Made by a program: the position numbers and the translations under genes
The notes under the pieces: model-generated
Databases searched by the model: none
What the model was told of the DNA's origin: nothing
What the model saw: only the letters and a program-made list of their open reading frames with translations
Shown: positions 56,246-64,000 of the stretch, one piece after another
How the letters are laid out: the number at the start of each line of letters is the position of its first letter
Position numbering within the stretch: position 1 is the stretch's first letter
NCBI RefSeq assembly: GCF_040802235.1
Contig: NC_133156.1
Span: 109,832,173-109,896,172, forward strand
Length of the DNA: 64,000 nucleotides
Reading direction: 5' to 3'
Source of the DNA: Manis javanica
Taxonomy: Eukaryota; Chordata; Mammalia; Pholidota; Manidae

Positions 56246-58722
56246 CTAACATTTCAAAAGTACTTTTACATGCATTTTCTCACTTGATAACACAAATACT
56301 GGGGAAATTTACATTCCTTCTGCCTCAGTAAAATTTTGAGCAGCTTGTTTTTGGCACTTGGAACTCTCCTGATGTCTGTCGCGCTCCCACTCCTTCCTCC
56401 CTCCAGGATGCCCCAGCTGTATCCCTAGTTCAGTCTTGCTTTTACCTAATTTCTGCTAAGATGTTAATAAATAATACTTAGTAATGTGACCCGGCCAAGA
56501 AAATTTCCATGTTAAAGGAGAAATCTTAAAATCCAAAAAACGCTTGTAGGATGCAAAGGAATAGCTGCTCTCCAATCGTAACATGGCTTGTAATTACGTA
56601 TCACTGCGGAGGCAGCCTGACCTGCCCACCCCACAGTGGCACCTGACTTTTATTAAGATTTAACATGCATATTTTGCCTATTCTAAAATTAGAGTAACAT
56701 TATTAAGAATGTAAGACTCCTCACATACCATTTACACTTTTTTAAAGATTTGTTAGGCCTCTCACGCTAAAAAAACAAATTGAAAACTTGCTTTGATTCT
56801 GATAATTTTATTATAAATGAGGCATCATTTTTGTTGTTACAAAATCAATGACTACAAGCAAACAGAGTAACATAAAACACCTATATTCCTGCCACTTTGA
56901 TGGGAATTTATGTACATTTTTGTATGTTTATATATACAAATATATACTTAAAAGGATAGGAATCATATCCCGTTGTGCACTTGTGTTTTTCTCCCATCTA
57001 ACAGCATTTATGATTCTTCTATGATTTTTATTTCTGAAGTATTTTAAAGACTTCATTTTGTTATAAATATATGGAATAATTTATTTAACCAATATCCTGT
57101 GACTGGGTATTTAACAAATCCTCGCAAGATCATGAACATTTATACAGTTATTTCAAAACCAAGCACAATGACAGGAAATTAATGGAAGCAAAGCATTTCT
57201 TCCGAAATTCAGCCTTTTGGGCCTTTATAATGGCTGTACAGTTTTAAGGTCTGTAATCTAAGATAAACATTGAAACCTGAGGATTCAGACGAGGACAGTA
57301 AACAAAGTATTGAGAAATAAGAATTGGAATTATTTAACCATAAGAAAAAGAAAGCTTACAGATGATTATATTTGTATTCATTTACATGAAAATAATATCC
57401 CATAGCACCTTGTGTTTTCATAATGTCCTGCTCATAGTCTATCAATATTAGGATTATTATTCTGTGAGAGCTCCCAGAGTGCTCTATTTACTCCATAGTG
57501 TGTGCTGTGTGAAGAGTAAATGCTCACTGAACCAGAGCTGAGCATGGTCATGACATCTCACAGGAAGTGAGAGCAGCCATAGTTTAGTCCACAGTCACTA
57601 TGCTAGTTTTCATAAACTTCTAAAGGACCTGCCAGCCATATGACTCTGTAAATATTGCTAGTATGCTACTGTGTATTTCCTATTCCCATGAAGAAGAATT
57701 TAAGAGCTTTTCCTCACTCCCTTACTGTAGTAAATTAGGTCCTTGTGTGTAATATTACTGAAATGTAAACACAATTGTGTTGAAATTCTGACCTACTTGT
57801 TCATTTGAACTGTAAGAAATGTTGACTAAATGCTTCTGTATTTACACAGGTATGTTTGCTTACTGGATAAGCATAGTTGGAAGTGTTTCATTTAAGTGTG
57901 ATGATCTGACAGTCTTGTGGTACAGCCGAGGGGCAAATTTTCCATAAAAATGATAAAATTCAAGTTTTCTGGGCATTTTCTTAACTAAATATCTAGGACA
58001 TAAAGCTGTCGAATCTCTATAGAAAAATTAAGAATGGTAGCACCTGTGGAACACAGTCCATGTATTCAGATTATGCTCTCAAACTTTGAGGATTCTTGTA
58101 AAATCTTCTAACTTCTTGAGTTGTAAGGTAACTGCAAACTTTTAGGTTGTTTGAATTACAGCTTCTCACTTTTGATGACAAAATAATTTAGACAGCTTGT
58201 GGCTTGCTAAACTAGATCTGATTCTAATGAGGCTTGATTGGTGTTTGTTTGGTAACAGGAAACAAAAAATCTCCTTGATTAGATATTTATTTTTGGTAAT
58301 AGGTAACAAAATAAAGACTCTTATTTAGTCAAGTCTCTGGTTATAAAGAGAAACATCAAATCTTTTCTCCTTATATGTTATTGGTTCCCCAAAAGCAGAG
58401 GAGCAAGTTTATAAACTCTTAATTTCCTTGGCAAAATCCGTAAATTGGAGTTGTGGGAGTTAAATATTCCTTTAAAATAGCTCCTTTCTTAATACCACTG
58501 CTGAAGTTTGTATAAAGTACTATGATGCATTTAAAGTGCTTATAAGGACAGCGGCTGAACATAGCTTTCATTCGGTAAGTTTAAGCCCTTAGATTTTTGT
58601 TTTTTTTTTTAAGGGAAAACAATATCTTAATATAAAACCCACTCACAAAGTTAATGGGTACAGTACAACAATAAATATGATCTCAAAAAGGAAGAAGAAT
58701 TGAAAGGAAAATAGCAGTTAAG
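56246..58722. other. Intergenic, no gene recognised
   Basis: A/T-rich. 56830-57130 has an old LINE-like texture that I cannot assign. Nothing else recognised. Confidence 0.45.
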
Positions 58723-58732
58723 ATTATGAAAG

Positions 58733-58945
58733 GTGATTGGTGCACATAGTGTGTGTGGTGTCACAGGGAAGACAGTGTAGATCAGAGAAGATAAATAGGG
58801 ATTCTGGTATCTTACTACACTGATGGACGGTGACTACAATAGGGTATGGGAGGGGACTCGATAATAAGGGTGAATGTAATAACCACATTGTTTTTCTTGT
58901 GAAACCTTCATGAGTGTATATTAATGATACCTTAATAAAAAAAAC
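58733..58945 (+). mobile_element. L1 3' UTR (short 5'-truncated insertion) with target-site duplication
   Basis: 'ttactacactgatggacggtgactacaatagggtatggg' to 'tgataccttaataaaaaaaac'. Same 3' UTR family as the insertion at 31866. Flanked by ATTATGAAAG at 58723-58732 and 58946-58955. Confidence 0.88.
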
Positions 58946-59559
58946 ATTATGAAAGAAATCAGAATAACTTCTATGCATATTATGTTGTTTGTTTTTGACC
59001 TAATAAGACAGTCTTGTATTTCCTGAATAAGTTCTGTAGTGAACAGAGCTATTTTTCCTTGTTCACAGTGCCACCTTCAGGAAGAGAAGTTTCCTTAATT
59101 TAGTGCAAATACATTCTTACTGGATTGAGGTAGGTCAAGTACCCAAAGATCAGGCATAATAAAGAAAATGTTTGTTTTAATATAATTATCATGAGAATGT
59201 CTACTTTCTTTCTGCCTGTGTTTTAAATTTTGATGTGGGGCATTTAAAAAGTTAATTAGAAATAAATGCATATAGTTTCTAAGTTATTTTCTTTTGGAAT
59301 ATTATACTTAGATCATCATATATAAATTATGCAATTTTTAGGTTATCACCAAGATGTTTAAGTTTCCCCTGATAATTTTTCCCTCTGACCAGACGCATAA
59401 AAAAAATTTTCATTACGTTCAATACAAAATGGAATTAAGCAATTACTTATATACTTAAAATAGTACCCAGTGGGTGAATAATTAGTTGAGAAAGCCAGAG
59501 TAGGTCACAAAACAACCTGATGGAGAGGAAGAGGGGAGCTACTAGAACTACTAGAACTC

Positions 59560-59845
59560 TCCAGGGCTACACTATCCAGTAAGGTAGCTAGTAGCACAAG
59601 TAGCTATTGAGTACTTGAAATGCAGATAGTATGAACTGAGATATGCCATAACTGTTAAATACATACATTTTGAAGACTTAATACAAAAAAATCATATCTC
59701 ATTAATATTTATTATATGGATTACATGGAGAGATGATGTTTTCTGTATAGTAGGTTAAATAAAATCTATTATTTAAATTAATCTCTCCTGTTTATTTTTA
59801 CTTTGTATTAATGTGGTTACCAGAAAGTTTAAATTTACATATGTG
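59560..59845 (+). mobile_element. DNA-transposon-like repeat, left part (interrupted by L1)
   Basis: 'ctacactatccagtaaggtagctagtagc', 'gctattgagtacttgaaatgcag', 'tctcattaatatttattatatggattac', 'aatgtggttaccagaaagtttaaatttacatatgtg'. It resembles an old mammalian DNA transposon whose name I cannot confirm. It continues at 61618-61660 after the L1. Confidence 0.6.
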
Positions 59846-61617
59846 CAATCACACAAGAAAAAGAAATAAAAGGCATCCAGACTGGTAAGGAAGAAGTGAA
59901 ACTGTCACTATTTGCAGATAACATGATACTGTATATAGTACATATAGAAAACCCTAAATACACCATCAAAAAACTATTAAAACTAGTAAGTGGATTCAGC
60001 AAAGTTGCAGGGTACAAAATCAATATTCAGAAAGCTGTTGCATTCCTAAATACTAACAATGAACAAACAGAAAGAGAAATCAAGAAAACAATTCCATTTA
60101 CAATAGCATCAAAAAGAATACCTAGGCATAAACCTAACCAAGGAGGCAAAAGATCTGTACTCTGAAAACTAGAAGACTGATGAAAGAAATTGAAGAAGAT
60201 ACAAATGAATGAAACTCTATCCCATGCTCATTGATAGGAAGAATTAATATTGTCACAATCATATATTGTTCAAAGCAGTTTACATATTCAATGCAATCTG
60301 TATCAAGACACCAATGGCACTTTTCATAGAACTAGAGCAAAGAATTCTAAAATTTATATGGAACCATAAAAGACTCCAAGTAGCCAAAGCAATCTTGAGA
60401 AAGAAGAATAAAGCTGGGAGTATTATGTTCCCTGACTTCAAGCTATACTACAAGCTATAGTAACCAAAACAGCATGGTACTGGACAAGAACAGACCCATA
60501 GATCAATGGAATAGAATAGAGAGCCCAGAAATAAACCCATACATATATAGTCAATTAATATGTGACAAAGGAGCCATGAATACACAAAGGGGAAAAGACA
60601 GTCTCTTTAATAATTGGTGTTGGGAAAACTGGACAGCTACATGCAAGAGAATGAAACTGGATGACATCTTACAACATACAGAAAAGTAAACGCTAAATGT
60701 ATTAAAGATGTAAATCTAAGACAGGAAATAATACAACTCCTAGAAGAAAACATAGAAAAGAATCTCATGGACATCAGCATGAGAAATTTACGGATATGCT
60801 AAGGGATAAGGTAAGGGAAACAAAAACAAAAATAAATAAGTGGGACTACATCAAACTAAAAACCTCCTGCACAGCAAAGGAAACGCTCAACAAAACAAAA
60901 AGGCAAACTACCATATGGGAGAATATATTTGCAAATGATATATCTAACAAGGGGCTAATACCCAAAATATGAAGAACTTACACAACTCAACACCAAAAAA
61001 CCAAAATATCCAATTAAAAAGTGGGCAGAGGACCTGAATATTTTTTCTAAAGAAGATAAACAAATGGTCAACACATGGAAAGATGCTCCATGTCACTGAT
61101 AATCAGGGAAATGCAAATTAAAACCACACTGAAGTATTACTTCACACCAGTTAGAATGGCCACTATCCAAAAAACAAGAAATAACAAGTGTTGGCAAGGA
61201 TGTGAAGAAAAGGGAACCATCCCACATTGTTGCTGGGAATTTAAATTGGTGCAGCCACTGTGGAAAACAATATGGAAGTTCCTCAAAAAGCTAAAACAAA
61301 ATTACCATAAGACCCAGCAGTTCCACTTCTGGGAATTTACCCAAAGAAAACAAAACCGCTAATTCAAAAACATATATGCACACCCATGTTTATTGCAGCA
61401 TTGTTACAACAGCCAAAACATTGAAGCAACCCAAGGGTCCATTGATAGATGAATGGATAAAGAAGATGTAGTACATATACCCAATGGAGTATTGTGTATA
61501 TGTACTACAGTCATAAAAAGAAGGAAATCTTGGCATTTGTGACAATATAATTGTTACATCTGAAACCAACATAATATTGTATTTCAACTTTATTGTAATA
61601 AAGAATAAAACATTGAA
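59846..61617 (+). mobile_element. L1 retrotransposon, 5'-truncated, 1.8 kb
   Basis: L1 ORF2 from just before the reverse-transcriptase FADD site to the 3' end. The site reads FADN (59911-59922), so one catalytic Asp is lost. Frames 59896-60165, 60266-60460, 60474-60689 and 61075-61362 are pieces of one broken ORF2. It ends with a short 3' UTR and A-rich tail near 61605. A 7-bp ATATGTG at 59839-59845 and 61618-61624 may be a decayed target-site duplication. Confidence 0.9.
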
Positions 61618-61660
61618 ATATGTGGTCTGCATTATATTCCTACTGGGCAGTGCTGCTCTA
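61618..61660 (+). mobile_element. DNA-transposon-like repeat, right end
   Basis: 'atatgtggtctgcattatattcctactgggcagtgctgc' continues the element broken at 59845. Its last bases (gggcagtgctgc) mirror the 'actatccagtaag' left end. Confidence 0.55.
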
Positions 61661-62738
61661 GTGCATACAAATTATAGGGGCAGCAGCACCCATGATAATG
61701 ATAGATTTACTGAGAACATACCATGTGCCTGTACTCTACTAAGTACTAGAATGCAAGGTCTGAATGACTCTTTATCTAAGCCCTTTCTCAGAACTGATTT
61801 GCAAAAACCAGTCTTGACAGATGGGGTAACCTTTCCATCTGGGACAAAGAGCAGACTTTCTTCTGCTAACTGTAAAAGCAGTAAATTCCCTAAGCTTAGT
61901 ATTCTTCTCCTATAATGCAACTCACTGTGGGAGCAAGTATCTATCTGGATACTCCTCATGGCCCCTGTGGGATTTTGGGGGCAAGGTAAACTCATGTAAA
62001 AATGGTGTTCATGCAGCTTGCTGTGCTGTGAATAATAGTCCTTTGTTTCTGACCCAGGAATTTTGTTTCTGCCAGTATCCATGAAAATGCTGGATAGGCT
62101 AATTTATTAGATTGTAAATAGGATAAAATAAAATTCCAGACCCCAAAGTTTGCATGTAAATTATCTATAGCCCCTGAAAAACTTGGGAAAAAGAAGGCAC
62201 AAGAGCAAGCAATCATAAAACAGGTAGGAAGGGACAAATACAGATTTTTAAATTAGTCGTCTTTTTCCATGGGTTTATTAAAACTGCCTCTCCAACTTGT
62301 CATTCACTGGCTTTCTGAAAAAAAGCTCTGGTTTTGGAGCTTAAGGTTCCAAATTGCCAATTGGTGGTACTCTGCTTCTTTTCATGTTAAGCTCTAGAAA
62401 ACTAACTTCTTAGGTTGATGGTAACTGTTTCAGTGGGCATTAGTGTTGTCATGAATAGACATGATAAAGGATGACTGGCTATGATTTCAGGCAGTTTCCC
62501 CATTACTGAAGTCACCTTGGTAATTTGTGAACTGTATGATACAGAGGTGGATACAAAGGATCTGAGGATACTTTCCTCAGGGCAAGTGCTTATAGAGACA
62601 TATTTATTATCCGAATACTCTTTTTAATTAGCCATCTATGTATCATTACTTCTTCCCAAAAGAAAGAATTTATACTTTTAGGGGTTTTATATTATTTCTC
62701 TGGAGACTCATCATAAATCTTTACAATAGATAATACCA
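61661..62738. other. Intergenic, no gene recognised
   Basis: 61690-61760 has a weak reverse-MIR look ('taccatgtgcctgtactctactaagtac'). Otherwise nothing is recognised. The antisense 136-codon ORF at 61672-62082 has no recognisable motif. Confidence 0.45.
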
Positions 62739-62739
62739 A

Positions 62740-62885
62740 ATTTTTTTTTTTTTGGCAGATGAGGAACCTGAGAGTTACAGGGGTAAAATACCATGTTTCA
62801 AGTTATACAATTAACAAGTGACAGGCCTGGCAATACCCAGATCTACCTTACTCCAAGCACCTTTTCTTTCTACTACACCTTGTAA
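62740..62885 (-). repeat. MIR SINE, antisense
   Basis: 'ggcagatgaggaacctgagagttacaggggtaaaataccatg', 'caattaacaagtgacaggcctgg', 'ttctttctactacacc' match a diverged reverse MIR. Confidence 0.75.
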
Positions 62886-63002
62886 CTCACATTTTTCTTA
62901 AAATTGGGTATATCACATTCTAAGTATAGCCGTATTAAGGTTTTCCTTTTGTGACTCTAATCCTAGTTCCATGATTTGGAAAAAGTCACAATCTCATTTA
63001 CA

Positions 63003-63600
63003 AATCAGTTCAGCAAATGTTCATTGAATACCAACTATGTACAAAGCTTACTATGTGCAAAGCACTGAACCATTCTCAAGAGAACACAAAGATGAAAAGG
63101 ACAGGAATCTGCATTCTCGGAGCTTTTACACATATATAAAATCTGGGATTAAGCAGACTAGAGGTACAAACAAAAAGCTATGGCAATGTAGGGAAGAGAA
63201 AAAGATTCCAACTAGGGAGATACACTTGAAAAATAATAAGGCGCATAACCAGAGGTGACATGCTACTTTGTTAACTCTTCTTCTGAGAAGGCTTTTTAGA
63301 AAAGAACACTTAAATTCCAAGGGTAAGATTACCAGGAGAAGATAGGGAAAAAGAACTCAAAAGTGAAGTAACCTCAGCAAAGGCCTGAAAGCAGGAGAGA
63401 GCTGGGCATTACCTACATCATGGGGAGCACGAAATATTAGTGGTATTGTGGGAGAGGATCCAAGAAAGAAGCTAAATTGTAGCTGGCTTGTATGTGAGCT
63501 GGAGAATTTGGAACTTAATTCTGTGTGTAAGGAAGATTCTTCCAGGGATTTTGGGCAGGGGAGAAATATGATCAGCTCCAGATAATGCATACTGCTTATA
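63003..63600 (-). repeat. L2 LINE, antisense
   Basis: 'gttcagcaaatgttcattgaataccaactatg' and 'tactatgtgcaaagcactgaacc' are the reverse L2 tail. 'gcaaaggcctgaaagcaggagagagctggg' and 'gggcaggggagaaatatgatcag' are the reverse L2 body. 63601-64000 shows nothing I can name. Confidence 0.75.
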
Positions 63601-64000
63601 ATTAAAGCTTTATCACTGGCTCTCACAGTGGATTTATATATAGTCTTATCACTGGATTACATAGTGCGTGGCGCTTGCTGTGTGCGAATAAACAAGTCAA
63701 ATGAATGGATGGAGGGGAACAGAAGAGAGGTTGAATTATCGGGTTACTATAATCGTTTAGGAAGAGAGCAGATGTAATCAACCCTGTAGGGGTGAAAATG
63801 ACTGTCTTTGGTAGCTGAGTTTGGGCATATGGGAAAGAAAAAGAGTTAAAGAAGGCTGACTTTGTGCTGCCGGGAAGATGGTGCTCCTGGGAACAGGGTG
63901 CACACAGGAGGAAGAGACGGTTTAGGGAAAATGTGATAAAGATTTCAATTCTGCTTTGGATCATGCTGTGTTTGAAGTGCTGTTAGGCTATCTAGTTAAA

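Overview
This is nuclear DNA from a placental mammal. Genes are split by GT-AG introns. The intergenic DNA is full of mammalian repeats (L1, L2, MIR, MER5A, MaLR and Tigger-like elements). I recognise no lineage-specific SINE: no Alu, B1/B2, carnivore tRNA-Lys SINE, or ruminant BovB/Bov-tA. I cannot name the species from sequence reading alone.

Three genes lie head-to-tail on the + strand, and they match the conserved mammalian order DHX29 - CCNO - MCIDAS (human 5q11.2, reversed). At the left edge are the last three coding exons and 3' UTR of DHX29 (608-4309), a translation-initiation RNA helicase. CCNO (27303-29338, three exons, 351 aa) encodes cyclin O. MCIDAS (34153-40127, seven exons, 383 aa) encodes multicilin. 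Multicilin works with E2F4/E2F5 and DP1 to switch on the multiciliated-cell programme. CCNO acts in the same programme, in centriole amplification. CCNO and MCIDAS both read as intact.

Region by region: 1-4550 is the DHX29 end. 4550-26750 is intergenic and repeat-rich; it holds two same-strand L1 copies that keep their 5' UTRs but lack 3' ends (about 9983-13018 and 15279-20487), plus L2, MIR, MLT1-like, Tigger-like and LTR-like elements. 26790-29550 is the CCNO CpG island and gene, with a perfect RFX X-box about 0.3 kb upstream of the start codon. 29550-33380 is the CCNO-MCIDAS spacer, with an L1 tail flanked by a clear target-site duplication. 33380-40750 is the MCIDAS CpG island and gene. 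40750-64000 is a gene-free, repeat-rich stretch. CDC20B and the miR-449 cluster, expected next in this locus, are not seen and presumably lie beyond the right edge.

The observations most worth a second look are: (1) a CCAAT/E2F-like CpG promoter inside MCIDAS intron 3 that runs into a spliceable, in-frame alternative first exon; (2) the RFX X-box at CCNO; (3) an L1 copy with no 3' end or poly(A) that is still bounded by a 13-bp direct repeat; (4) a roughly 155-bp sequence present on both sides of MCIDAS exons 1-3; and (5) a GC-AG intron in MCIDAS.
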